Assembly (NCBI GenBank): GCA_051530055.1
Contig: CM121341.1
Coordinates: 7,440,001 to 7,504,000 of the forward strand
Direction: 5' to 3'
Length of the DNA stretch: 64,000 nt
DNA from: Neoechinorhynchus agilis
Lineage: Eukaryota > Acanthocephala
Both the position numbers and the translations under genes were made by a program. This document shows positions 25,301 to 36,243 of this stretch, piece by piece. The first letter of the stretch is position 1. Each line of letters starts with the position of its first letter. The notes beneath the pieces are model-generated. The model did not search any database and was not told where the DNA came from. It saw only the letters and a list, made by a program, of their open reading frames with translations.

Positions 25301-26000
25301 CGAACACAACTTCAACTTTATCATCCCGAAGGATTTTCTCTTGATGATTTACAAGTGAAAATGAACTCCAAATGTTCACGTTTTCGATAACGACAACATC
25401 TTTTCGTTTTGATAAAAAATGAATAACTATGAGTCTCGATCTTTCATTTGTAATTCCAAAAAGGCTATTACGTATTATTCAAAAAAATATTTTAATTTAA
25501 AAAAACTCGCATTTAAATATTTTCTACTAACCAGATCATTTCACAAAAAAACAAATTTTATCATTGTGGATAGCGAATCCGCGTTTAACAAAATAAAATG
25601 TTGCCTTTTGATGAAATCGAATTAAACAACAAATGCCAACTAAAGTGTAGAATAAAAGCGCGAATCAAAATCTTGTGGCTTGTTGAACATTTCATCCGAA
25701 GAATAAAAAAACCGGATTTGAACATTTCAAATGCAGCGGTCGAAAATGTCACGATAAGGCGGAAAAGTTGAAAGCGTGGAAGGATTGATTCTTTCCAGCA
25801 ATGGGAAGACACCGAATATGTACTAATTGGCCAAAATATATAACATTCTGCGTACCACACCAGAACATTGGCTAACGTGTTGCGAAATTTAATACCGGCG
25901 GGACACAAAAGTGCCATTGGACTCAGCGATCAACCTTGCGATTTCTATACTTCAACGCAATGTAAAAGGATGGAACTTAACTGAATCCGAATGGAATGAA
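22385..26000. other. Gene-poor AT-rich stretch
   Basis: No coding region is supported; open frames are short and of low complexity. The only structure seen is a ~100-bp direct duplication, listed separately. The part next to 22384 must hold the BLTP2 promoter, but no clear element is visible. Confidence 0.6.
24613..24943. repeat. Direct duplication of a ~100-bp segment
   Basis: The block beginning cctctgaacaagtgaggcaa and containing actgtcgagtcgttagagct occurs at about 24616-24718 and again at about 24837-24941, offset 221 bp, with a few differences. No ORF spans it. Confidence 0.75.
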
Positions 26001-26011
26001 CTCTTATATAT

Positions 26012-26540
26012 ATGAGAAATACGACTTTCGATTTCGAAGATAAGAGCTACGGGGAGTCCTCTTTTTCTAGTTCTCGCCCAATTGTTCATTCGCGATTGGG
26101 AGGCCAAGTACGTTTGAAACCTACCAGTTCGACAAATCCACAGACGGAAAAGTTTTCTAACATGCGGAATTCCAAGCACAGCAACATTCAATGGCCACCG
26201 TCGACTCGGAGATTGAAAATTCGATCTGGTATTTGGAGGTTTTGATAACTCGACAAGCAGCGAAATTTGCAACAACTTTATACAGAAACATTGTTATACC
26301 GACGGACATTGCTCCTTCATTCATCACAAAATGACCTGGATTAAGTCGATTTTTGATCGTAACTATTGCTCCGACCAAGATTCCTTCGATAATGAATTAG
26401 TTTCTTTGGAATATGATCAAAGGAAAGCGATAACCAATCGCCTTTATGGAAGGGCTTTCATAGGCGAACAATCTGATAAAAAGGAGCTGCATCTAAAGAC
26501 CCGGATTATTGCATCTACACAAAGAAAGCTTAACCATTGA
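26012..26540 (+). CDS. Small unrecognised gene, probably three exons
   Basis: Three frames join through short GT-AG introns that keep phase. Exon 1 from ATG 26012 (MRNTTFDFEDKSYGESSF...) ends ...HSRLGGQ before gtacgt at about 26108. Exon 2 starts after ..gcacag with QHSMATVDSEIENSIWYLEV and ends ...ATTLYRNI before gttatacc. Exon 3 starts after ..gattaag with SIFDRNYCSDQD and runs to ...STQRKLNH at 26540. That predicts roughly 130 residues, acidic and serine-rich first, then helical and basic. I do not recognise the family. The last ~70 bp of the frame lie in the 386-bp segment that is also present at 47.4 kb. Confidence 0.4.
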
Positions 26541-26852
26541 GCTCCAGGACGAAGAAACGAAAAAGCGCCGAACGCACTAAATCCAATGCAGGCCAAACAA
26601 TTTTGGAAAGAAGAACGAAAGAACGTAAATATGCTTGAAGGAGAGGTACCGATGCCCGTTTTGAAATACTCAACCATTTTACATGGGCAGCGATCTCGTG
26701 ATAATGAAGGCCATATTCATTCGCCAGGTTGAAACAGTTGAAAGGATTGAGGTGGACTTTAAACTTAATCTAAGAACAATGTGAATTTAACTATTCTCTA
26801 CGCGTGGGAACTTTAATAAAAGGCAAAAGAATGTGCCGAAATATCGGATTTA
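26467..26852. repeat. 386-bp segment duplicated identically at 47398-47783
   Basis: Reading both copies base by base I see no difference over 386 bp (offset 20931). Here the segment continues an open frame from the left, so this looks like the source copy. Its right end is the phrase gtgccgaaatatcggattta, which also ends other repeats in the window, so the duplication breakpoint coincides with a mobile-element end. Confidence 0.9.
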
Positions 26853-27144
26853 TGTTATTGTTTAGGTCGCTTGTCGACACCCGAGGGAGATCTTTAAAGA
26901 CGAATTTATTTCGACCGATTGAATCGGTCATTGTCAATTCAATTGTTAAAGTTGTGAGAGATAAAGTTATGTAGCTTTTTCGCATTTGTTTTCGATTTCA
27001 AATCGAGTATTTCGTCTCAACATGCAAACATTTAAGATGATTGGATAAACATTTTTGTTTGTTCAATACATTTTTTGCATGTGCTCATAATTCAGTATTG
27101 TTGCTATCATGAATATTTATTTATTCTATTTAGCAATACATTAA

Positions 27145-27215
27145 TCCCAGATGGTCTAGTGGTTAGGATCCCTGCCTTTCACGCAGGTGGCCCGGGTTCG
27201 ATTCCCGGTCTGGGA
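27145..27215 (+). tRNA. tRNA-Glu (TTC)
   Basis: A full cloverleaf: acceptor arms TCCCAGA/TCTGGGA, A box TGGTCTAGTGGTTAGGA, anticodon stem CCTGC/GCAGG with loop CTTTCAC (anticodon TTC), and T arm CCCGG-GTTCGATTC-CCGG. There is no intron. A TTTTT pol III stop lies about 15 bp downstream. It appears functional. Confidence 0.97.
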
Positions 27216-27216
27216 A

Positions 27217-28385
27217 TGTCGCAGAGGTTCCTTTTTGCATTTTTTCCGGGAATCGAGATGGAACTTTTTCGAGCACAGTTATGCAATCGGTATAATGTTC
27301 TCCATAAAACTCATTTTACAAATTATACATGAAATCCACACCAAAAGAGATCAAGTTTCAAACTTTGTTTTTTTAGATGTCAAAGTCGTGGGTCGTTCGA
27401 GAAAAACAGCATCCATCTTTCCAAGAAATTATTCTAGACATCTCTTTGGAAAATGTTCGATCCTCAACTCCAATCGCAATTCGTGTTTTTATTGTTCACT
27501 TTTCCAATGAATAACAGGAAGAGTATTTCCAATTTAATAATTACTCGATATCAAAGTGGTAATTATCGTAAATAATTTGGTAATTATCATAAATAATTTG
27601 GTAATTAACTTTTAAATTTATAAGCACAAGGTGCTCGGACCCTCTTTTGAACACTCCTTCCTTTTAAAGTAGAAATTTATTCTTCCGCGATACAAGCGTC
27701 TTCTTTTCAATAGCAATAACGCGATTTGATTTTGGATACACGCGCTCATAAGAGAAAATGAATTGAGGATTTCTTGTCGTTTAAAGTGTAAATTCTATTT
27801 TTTTCGCGTATTAAGCTGTTTTTGAGCGAAAAATCAAACCGCTCATTTATATTGATTCATTGGCGTCTGAAAACTTCACATAGATTTCATTTGATTTATT
27901 AGTGTCGTTGTTAAAATCTATGCACTCATTGATATGTGCCAAGGGGTTTAGGTTTCTGCGAATAAGACTCGTTTGTTCGTGGATAACGAACCACTTAATC
28001 TTTTATTTGTTTCGTTCGTCAAAACGCTGTTTTTGTCTTTAAATTCACAGTCTCATTTGCGAAAGACTTTTTTCTCTGTCGAATTTCAAAGACAAAACAA
28101 TGCGGAGAATAATATACCACTCCAAATTAAATTCGGGCCTCCGTGGTGTCAAATAAACGGTCATCAGTCGCACTTTACTAATTTAAGTCCTTTCAATCGC
28201 TTAGTTAAATCTTTATTGCCGGTTTTCGGGGTTTATTTATAGTAATCCATTTAAGTGACCAAATCTAGCGGCAATTTTTTTTAATTTCGTACTGATTTCA
28301 GAACGCCTTGAAATTTGTCAAAATCTAGACAAGCGATCACTGCTAAGTGGATCCTAACATCCATCGAATTCTGATTTGCCAACAA
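27217..28385. other. Intergenic stretch without a supported gene
   Basis: AT-rich sequence with short open frames only. A small triple repeat (gtaattatc..aaataatttg) is at about 27558-27605. Nothing else is recognised. Confidence 0.5.
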
Positions 28386-28389
28386 TCAT

Positions 28390-28575
28390 TGGGTTTTTTT
28401 GGCGAAGAAATTGAAATGATTTTATTTTAAAATCCGATATTTCGGCACAATCTTGTACGCCTTTATCAAAGTTGTTTAAAACTTACAAGAAACCTTGATA
28501 AAGGCACAATATTGTACCGAGATATCAGATTTTAAAAATAAAATCGTTTTAATTTCTTCGTCAGAAAACAACCAA
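28390..28575. mobile_element. Fold-back MITE, ~85-bp inverted arms
   Basis: The left arm (ttgggtttttttggcgaagaa, then gattttattttaaaatccga, tatttcggcacaatcttgta, ctttatcaaagtt) is mirrored by a right arm with the same order inverted (aaccttgataaaggc, acaatattgtaccgagatat, cagattttaaaaataaaatcg, ttcttcgtcagaaaacaacc). The two arms are about 85% complementary around a ~20-nt centre. It encodes nothing. Single-arm relatives ending in gtgccgaaatatcgga or tttcggcacaatcttgt occur near 26835, 36225, 47765 and 51925. Confidence 0.85.
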
Positions 28576-28927
28576 TATGAACAATTTAATCTTCAAACGA
28601 TTTGTCAACAATAGAAGCCTAATTAATACCTTCTATTTGTGATGACTTATTTTTAGACCTATGGTTTAAACGGAAAGTTTAAACATTGATCCATTATTGA
28701 ACTGTAAGTAGTATTGAAGAGACGTAATTTGTCTCCATGCTCGTTAAATTCTCTTCTCTAACTTTCAACCAATCGCCAATAATTGGATAAAAATTTCTAC
28801 GTATTTGCTTTTATCAGACGCATATTCGCTAATCGTGAGTATTGCCGGTTTTTTGCTAGCGAGTGTTTTTTATAAATACAACCATCAGGCACCGTAGTTA
28901 GAATTGTAAATAGCTAACTAATAAGCA

Positions 28928-30092
28928 CACCGCTGAAGCTTTTCTTAGGACAAATTCTTCTTTTTGAACATCCTGCTCATTATTCAAGTGTTCACTTCTA
29001 ATCTTGAACTAAGAAAAGTGAACGGCTTATTTGACTTGACATCAATTCTCATGCCTTGTAGTTTTCTTCAAAAATAATCCGACTATCAATTCCATATTCC
29101 CAAAATGGACTTGTTAATCTCTGAAGCTTTTCTTAGGACAAATTCTTCTTTTTGAACATCCTGCTCATTATTCAAGTGTTCACTTCTAATCTTGAACTAA
29201 GAAAAGTGAATCTCGTATTTGACTTGACATCAATTCTCATGCCTTGTAGTTTTGTTCAAAAATAATCCGACTATCAATTCTATATTCCCAAAATGTACTT
29301 GTTAATCTCTGAAGCTTTTCTTAAGACAAATTCTTCTTTTTGAACATCCTGCTCATTATTCAAGTGTTCACTTCTAATCTTGAACTAAGAAAAGTGAACG
29401 GCTTATTTGACTTGACATCAATTCTCATGCCTTGTAGTTTTCTTCAAAAATAATCCGACTATCAATTCCATATTCCCAAAATGTACTTGTTAATCTCTGA
29501 AGCTTTTCTTAGGACAAATTCTTCTTTTTGAACATCCTGCTCATTATTCAAGTGTTCACTTCTAATCTTGAACTAAGAAAAGTGAACGGCTTATTTGACT
29601 TGACATCAATTCTCATGCCTTGTAGTTTTCTTCAAAAATAATCCGACTATCAATTCTATATTCCCAAAATGTACTTGTTAATCTCTGAAGCTTTTCTTAA
29701 GACAAATTCTTCTTTTTGAACATCCTGCTCATTATTCAAGTGTTCACTTCTAATTTTGAACTAAGAAAAGTGAACGGCTTATTTGACTTGACATCAATTC
29801 TCATGCCTTGTAGTTTTCTTCAAAAATAATCCGACTATCAATTCCATATTCCCAAAATGGACTTGTTAATCTCTGAAGCTTTTCTTAGGACAAATTCTTC
29901 TTTTTGAACATCCTGCTCATTATTCAAGTGTTCACTTCTAATTTTGAACTAAGAAAAGTGAATCTCGTATTTGACTTGACATCAATTCTCATGCCTTGTA
30001 GTTTTGTTCAAAAATAATCCGACTATCAATTCCATGTTCCCAAAATGTACTTGTTAATCTCTAAAGCTTTTCTTAAGACAAATTCTTCTTTC
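28928..30092. repeat. 188-bp satellite, six copies plus a partial, with internal hairpin
   Basis: The phrase ctctgaagcttttctta recurs every 188 bp at about 28934, 29121, 29309, 29497, 29685, 29873 and 30061 (the last copy is truncated). Diagnostic variants (cggctt vs tctcgt; tcttc vs gttc; ggacttg vs gtacttg) make copies 1-2 match copies 5-6, a four-unit higher-order period. Each unit holds inverted repeats: cttttcttag with ctaagaaaag, and gttcactt with aagtgaac. No coding. Confidence 0.95.
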
Positions 30093-30358
30093 GCGAATCA
30101 CTTCTGCTTCAGACTTCGGGGATTATGTTCCTAAGACATGTTGCTCAAAATACAGTTTTTACAATCCTCAATACACCATTATTCTATCATGTCGTGAGAT
30201 GCATTCTACCTCCACCCTAATGATGTTTTCATATCCTTTGTTTTTTCGTGAGTTCCCGGCGTATGGGGCTCCAAACACAAGTGCATACATTTAATAACTC
30301 TCTCTTGTCTCTCTTATTCAAATTTTTATTATTGTTTTGCCATCATTGTTTGATTTGA

Positions 30359-30553
30359 TTGATTTGTAAAGAAGAACAGGCCACGTTGCCATCAAACAAT
30401 ACGGTACTGATTTCTTTGTTGGCGACGAGAACGGTGCCATTACGCTTATTTGCCGTGCTCGTTTTTACACTGCTGGCATCGATTCCTTCTTTAGTCGATC
30501 ATCGATCGCGGCTACGCATTAAAAAAATCGAATACCAATTAGGCAATCCGTAA
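30359..30553 (+). other. Possible exon upstream of CTDNEP1, unassigned
   Basis: A 64-codon open frame contains a hydrophobic segment (LRLFAVLVFTLLASI) and ends near a good donor (caatccgtaagttttg at about 30549). It could be an exon of an unrecognised gene or chance. It does not match the N-terminus of the phosphatase downstream. Confidence 0.25.
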
Positions 30554-31130
30554 GTTTTGATCGAACTTTCTTTGATTTAGTCAAAATCGAAAGTATGAAT
30601 AATCGCGGGGAGGGATAATGCAAATGTTTGGAAAAGAAAAAACAGTCCAACTCATTAAGCAGCATGAAAGTAAAAGGTTTTTGACGAGAAAAACCTGCCT
30701 CGAGCTCTAGAATGTTAATCAGCATTGGGCCGACGAAAAGAGAACGCACAGGAGTTATAATGGAGTTTCACATCTTAATTTAAGGAACTGTTGAAGCTTT
30801 GCTTCTTTTAAAGTGTATATCAGATAATCGTTTGTGGGCATACTCAAATTCGTTTAATTTTAATACCCTTGAACATTATTATCTCATACGTTGCTATGTA
30901 AACTGAAACATAATAAAATAAGTTAGGCGGTTTGTTAGATCGGCTGGTTCAACATCTAAAATTAAGGTATAGATGATAACGACAATATTATAGAAAACAT
31001 AGTTTTCGAGCGTATTTTCATTGTTTGATTGATCCTTTTCTTACCAAATCTATCCTTATTTCAGACGGGTACGACATTGTACCGTTGGAAGAGAACAATC
31101 TCACGAGCTCGTTTTTTAACCAAATTGTTC

Positions 31131-32198
31131 ATGTCCTCAATTCGATCATTTCCACAACATTCGACTACCCCCTTCCCTTCACCGGTATCTAAACCGACAT
31201 TATGGAAATCTTTTGTACTTTTCCTGCAAGCGATCATACTATTTGTTGCTCGGCTGTTTTCAGCTGTTCGTTTGTTGGTGTACAAGGAAATCAAAACGGT
31301 TCGTTAATTTCTTTATATTCTTTAAGCTAAAGACATTTTTAGGTTCGCGATCTCCACGTTGTCAAGTACCTTGATGCTCCAGTATCACCAATCCTGTGCT
31401 ACCGACTAAGTATGTTTCTCTATTTATTCGTAGTCGATAACTTCTATCTTCCTTTTATTTGAGAGATTTTTTACAGAGGAAAGTTTTGGTTCTTGATCTC
31501 GACGAAACACTTATTCACTCCCAACATGAGCTCAAGTTTACCAACAATGATGGCGGCACCGGTGGAGCAGTAGTCACCTCATTCGTCAGCGATGCAGCTG
31601 GTGATCAGTACATCAATCTTGCTCCGGATTTCATTATCGCTCTGACGGTAGAAAGACATCCAGTAAAATTTCTTGTCTATAAACGACCATTTGTAGATTA
31701 TTTCCTTGAAACTGTAAGTTTATGTCTGATTATAGATGAAATTACCTTTGGATCACAGGTCAGTCGGTGGTACGAAGTCGTCGTATTCACAGCCTCAATG
31801 GAAGTGTACGGATCTGCTGTCAGCGACTCATTAGACCGTGGACGAGGACTCATCAGTCGACGGTTTTATCGGCAGCATTGTAAATGTCGATTTGGCACGT
31901 ATTGTAAGGACTTGACGATTGTCAGTGAGGATTTATCGAACGTTATCATAATCGATAATAGTCCACTAGCTTATAAAAACTTCACAGGTTAATTACTTCA
32001 CAAATTCTCTTGCTTTTAGCTATTTTTAATGCCGTTTTAGCAAACGCGATCCCCATTGAGTCCTGGTTTTCAGATCAGGATGATACCTGTCTATTAGATT
32101 TATTACCGGTGCTTGATGCGCTCAGATTCACTACCGATGTTCGGTCAATTCTTGGACGAAGTGAATTTAGACCGATCTACCATAGCACTAATTATTAA
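31131..32198 (+). CDS. CTDNEP1: CTD nuclear envelope phosphatase 1 (dullard)
   Basis: A HAD-family Ser/Thr phosphatase of the ER and nuclear envelope; in other animals it dephosphorylates lipin. Five exons (31131-31298, 31343-31409, 31466-31713, 31759-31987, 32041-32198) join with exact phase through GT-AG introns of 44-56 nt, giving 289 residues. An N-terminal membrane segment ([17 protein letters not shown], residues ~30-46) precedes the catalytic DLDETLIHS (DxDxT nucleophile motif). Then come [36 protein letters not shown], a [11 protein letters not shown] block and [11 protein letters not shown], ending in [17 protein letters not shown], as in dullard. Intron 3 (45 nt) has no stop and is a multiple of three, so retention would insert 15 residues between FLET and VSRWYE. 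Confidence 0.95.
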
Positions 32199-33047
32199 TT
32201 CTTTAATAATGAATCTCAGAAATTTTGTCTTGGATTGAGTGTTGCTATCTATATTACCTTGGTTGCTTCAGAATGACCATGAGAAATTAAAATTTTGTTT
32301 CAATCAAAAAGAGAAACTCGTTATCGTGTTAAATCGTTTCTCTTCGAATTGAGATTTGCTCATCTTTATGGTCGAGTATATCAATATCCAGGTTTTTACT
32401 ATAGTTTGGTTAGGCGACAGTTCCCTGAGAAGAAGTTTGTACACCCTTTTATAAGAGCAATTCACTAAGATTGTCCAATGCTTACCGTTGTTAAAATCTC
32501 TGTTGGCAAAAAGCGTCAGTATACTTAGTCATTCTTGTAGGCAAAAATGTTTTAAGATCTTAAGTAATCAACGACTCAAACGAATCTCTATTGTACCTTT
32601 TCTCCATCTTATTTTAATTATATGAATTCAAGTGTGATTTTACCGACATTTATACGTTAACAAATGATGAACTTGAAAATGAACTCAATGCCGATAATAT
32701 GAAGTGGCCGTAAACGATCCTTTAGTGTAGCAATGAAATATTGTAGATTAAATGCAAATTTTCGATTGATTTTTTGCTTTCTATCAAAATATTCGCTATC
32801 TTTTTAAGCGGCCCATAAATCGAATACTGAAATTCGCTTGTAAATAGTCCACTTTCAAAGAAATTCTCACTACGACGTTTCTATAAGAATTTTTAGCAAA
32901 CATAGGGAAAGTTACGCTTCAAAATCAATCATGTTTGGCTGGCTGGTCACTTGAATTTAACTTTCTGAGATCTGCATAAAAACTAAATTCTTCTTATTAG
33001 TTCGCCGGTTTTAGAATTTCGCCCTTAAAGGAAACTCATTGAGACTT
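32199..33047. other. Convergent intergenic stretch
   Basis: It lies between the 3' ends of CTDNEP1 (+) and PARP2 (-). AT-rich, with no supported gene and no repeat recognised. Confidence 0.6.
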
Positions 33048-36029
33048 TCATCTTTTATAATGAAATTTAACTTTCAACATGTATTTCATCTTAATTTGAG
33101 ATACATCGTATACGATAAATTCGTTATACTGCAGAACCAGTTTTTGGCCAGTACTTTTATTTTGACGCTCAATCAATGGCCCAAAATGCATCTTCGTCCC
33201 AGACGGTCTAAACATTGTGTTAAACCCTGCAAAGAATGTTGAACGTCCTTACGTTATAACCGTCTTTGATTCATCAGGAATGATTTTACCCAGTGCTCGG
33301 ACACTTTGTCGATCTGTGGGTAACTTTTTCGGAAAATCATACTGTGCATTGGTTTGGTCGTACATTTCACCCAGTGACACCTGAATAGCAGCAATCCAAA
33401 GTCGATCATCCATTAAGCATTCATTTTAAACAAACCTCTGCTAATAACAGTATTCCAACATCGCTAGATGGCGAAGTACAACAGTAATTTGAACTTTTGC
33501 TTGAACAGTCTGCAAAATAGACTCCCTTTCCAAACTAACGAAATGATGGTTGATAAAGAAGAGATTTTTATAAAACGTTAAATCTTATTTACCATGTAGC
33601 CCGTAACTGGCGCTTCGGGAGGAGCGATTCTAAGCCCTTGACTCACGATACCCGCCCAATTCATCAATCGCGATCCATGATATAACAAGAACTTATTCTT
33701 TCCCAAATCGCGAAACTTAGTTTGTTCGCTTTCTCGCTCCACCTCAAACAAATCCAACAATTCAAGAGTGTACTGACTGTGAGTGAAACCGTGAGTGGAT
33801 TTAAGGCATCTTTCAATCAATTTGAAATCTTCTGCATCGGAGTCAATCGGTTGCAACCGGCATTTAAGTTGTTTGTATCGTTTATCTGAATAGTGAGGAA
33901 TCATTGCCATTAAAAAAAGAACGAGCGGCTCAAAACTAAATGTAATAACTAAACTCACTAAGAAAAAAGCGGAGAATTTTCAATACCATTAACAGTCTTT
34001 TGGTATCAATAATTTTACGACATACTTGACTCCGTCGGAAAAGAAAGTCCTGATTTATCGATAATGAGCAGGAAAAATAACACCACTTGGCGTTCTAATC
34101 GGCTATGCGTTTATCATAATATACACAAACTGTGCTAATATATACGAATTTCTTCGAAATAAGAATCTATCCGACAAACTTCGTGGCATCCAGGAAAATC
34201 AAACAGGCATAACCATGAAATAGTTTTAGCTTCAATTGAGAATAAATCGTAAATTATGTGCAATATTACCTATTGGATTTTCATTTGTGAGCGTATCCAC
34301 GAAAACCTTGACAGCAGCTTCGGCGTCCGTTAAAGCCTAAGGTAATAAATTTTTGTCTTAGCTTTTAGATTGGCAGTTAGGCTAACGTCGAGCAGCAATA
34401 TCTCACACTTTATGGCCTCCAAAGTTGCTATAACTGGCGGTGTTCTCATGCTAAATTTTGAGGCGAATAATATGAAAAATGAGCGATCGAAACTGACCCG
34501 AAAATATGTGGAATGCGAGTATAATATAAACCTGACGCTACAGTCAGCTCGCTTCTGGCCGCATTTCTCTGAATGAGATCTTCGATATCCTTTAAAGCGG
34601 CGTATCCTTGTTTAATTTGATCGCGACTAAGCTTCCCCAGAGGAGAACGCTTCACGTCGAAATTTAATTCCTTAAGGGAATTCTCGATTGAACCAATGTT
34701 ACATATCATCTCAATAAAACTTTGAAGTCGTTTGTCCAACGTCGATTCAGGAACTTTGATGTTTGTTATTCTGGGCACCAAAGCAGCATCATCCTATTAT
34801 AATGGGTTCTTTAACTCAAATATCAAACTGTTTGCTGGCACCTTTGCTTCACTTTCAAAATCACGTAATAGCAAATCATATTTTCTTGGGAATTTAACGA
34901 AATCTTTGTCCAAAATGCACCCAGGCCATTTGTTATTTGTCTTTGATTCAAATCTACAGAAAAGAGATTAACATTTTGCGGTATTGAGAACTTAATTGCT
35001 CAGCCGAGAATTTCCGATGTGAACATTTCCTCATCAGCAAAATCATTTATCGAAAAATTATTACTCGTATCCTAACAGATTAAGCTCGATATTATTTGTC
35101 GTCGCGTTAAGAATATCCCTTAATCACTAACTAATCCTTGCCACAAAGATTCAAATCTCTTAAGTAGTGCACAATGAGATCGCCATCCTCAATGTGCGAT
35201 AGAATGGCAGTAGAGGAAATGTGATTGGACAAGTATCGAGATCTTACTTCTGACAAAAATTGGATTTGGCGTGCTCGACATCGTTAGTATACGCAGTTTT
35301 TGAACTTTGTCCATTGGCACCAACCCGACCCCATCTATATCCGCCATTCGCAGCTGCCCAGTAATAGTAAAAATGAAAATTAGTCGCAATATTTTTGGTT
35401 GATTGAAAGCGTGGTTAAACATTCCTAAAATTTAAATACTGCTGGCTACGAATAGCGGATTTACACCAAACGCAGAATTGCCCAGATTTATCCTTCTTGA
35501 GCAATTGAATCAAGTAAAATTTGTTATTGTTTGAATCAATGTTTGTCTAGTTAAAGTCGAACTTGGTTTAAAGACAGCGTGGATGGCTTTTTCTAACCTG
35601 ATTAAGCATACAATCATAGACTACACCGTCAATGTCTTGAAAGATTGTATGATTATCCCCATGCTTTTCCACGAAAACTGAATCGAGTGGTACATTACCT
35701 TTAAACTTAATCTTTTTCATTTCCGGTTCCTCCGCGCAATCTTCCTTTATTTTTGCCCCATTTGTTTCGATTTCCTTGGCGCATTCGATTCTTTTTAAAA
35801 GTAGAACTTTTTGACTACCATCCGGCATGTCGATTTTACCCATTAGATCGGTAAAATCAACGACAAACTGTTCCGTTTTGACAGTGATTGTCCCTGACTC
35901 ATTAATTTCATTCATCTGATCAGCGTTCACATCCTGCCAATCGATGCAACCTTGGAATTTATACTGCCATAATGTAAGGATCTTGGACGACGTCTTCCTT
36001 TGGACCTCTCGTTTCTTGGCTCTAGCCAT
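33048..36029 (-). CDS. PARP2: PARP2-type poly(ADP-ribose) polymerase with an N-terminal WWE-like domain
   Basis: A DNA-damage-activated nuclear ADP-ribosyltransferase. From ATG 36029 the basic start ([12 protein letters not shown]) is followed by a WWE-like domain ([15 protein letters not shown] ... [12 protein letters not shown] ... LLLKR, residues ~19-82), then VYDCMLNQ. Exon 2 (35546-35466) gives [16 protein letters not shown]...FCVW; exon 3 (35339-35248) gives [14 protein letters not shown], completing a WGR domain. After [12 protein letters not shown] (34953-34842) comes the helical regulatory domain ([28 protein letters not shown]). The catalytic domain shows the full H-Y-E triad: YHGSRLMNW (His, about 33670), [17 protein letters not shown] (Tyr, about 33515) and YNEFIVYD (Glu, about 33120). 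The stop is at 33048-33050. The exon 2/3 junction appears to use a non-GT-AG hairpin intron. Human PARP2 lacks a WWE domain, so the architecture is unusual. Confidence 0.92.
35340..35465 (-). other. Hairpin intron in PARP2 (non-canonical)
   Basis: Joining FCVW (ends 35466) directly to YRWGRVG (starts 35339) reproduces the invariant W-x-RWGRVG spacing of WGR domains. The 126 nt removed begin tgtaaatccgctattcgtagc and end gcagctgcgaatggcggata on the minus strand: the core atccgctattcgtagc is complementary to gctgcgaatggcggat at 14 of 16 positions, reaching the exon edges. A GT-AG choice one nucleotide in (gtaaat..gggcag) keeps frame but inserts SANGG into the conserved strand. Confidence 0.65.
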
Positions 36030-36243
36030 AACTTTGATTTGATGAAGGACTTAAATCTTAAGGTACGAGGACTTTATGTCGAACGTTCGAATGAATCATT
36101 CCTTAGTTTGACAAGAAGGAAAACGTCGGTGGTGTGCTTAGTATGTCAACTACGACAATTTAAAATCATTTTTAATATGGCGGAAAAATTCAAAGAATTT
36201 ATTGATTCCTCCACTTAAACAAGATTGTGCCGAAATATCGGAA

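Noticed and set aside
34790-34845. In-frame TAA-TAG in PARP2 as a sign of a pseudogene
   Set aside because: The stops fall inside a 48-nt GT-AG intron (gtgcca...aatag) that keeps phase between FESEAK and DDAALVPR.
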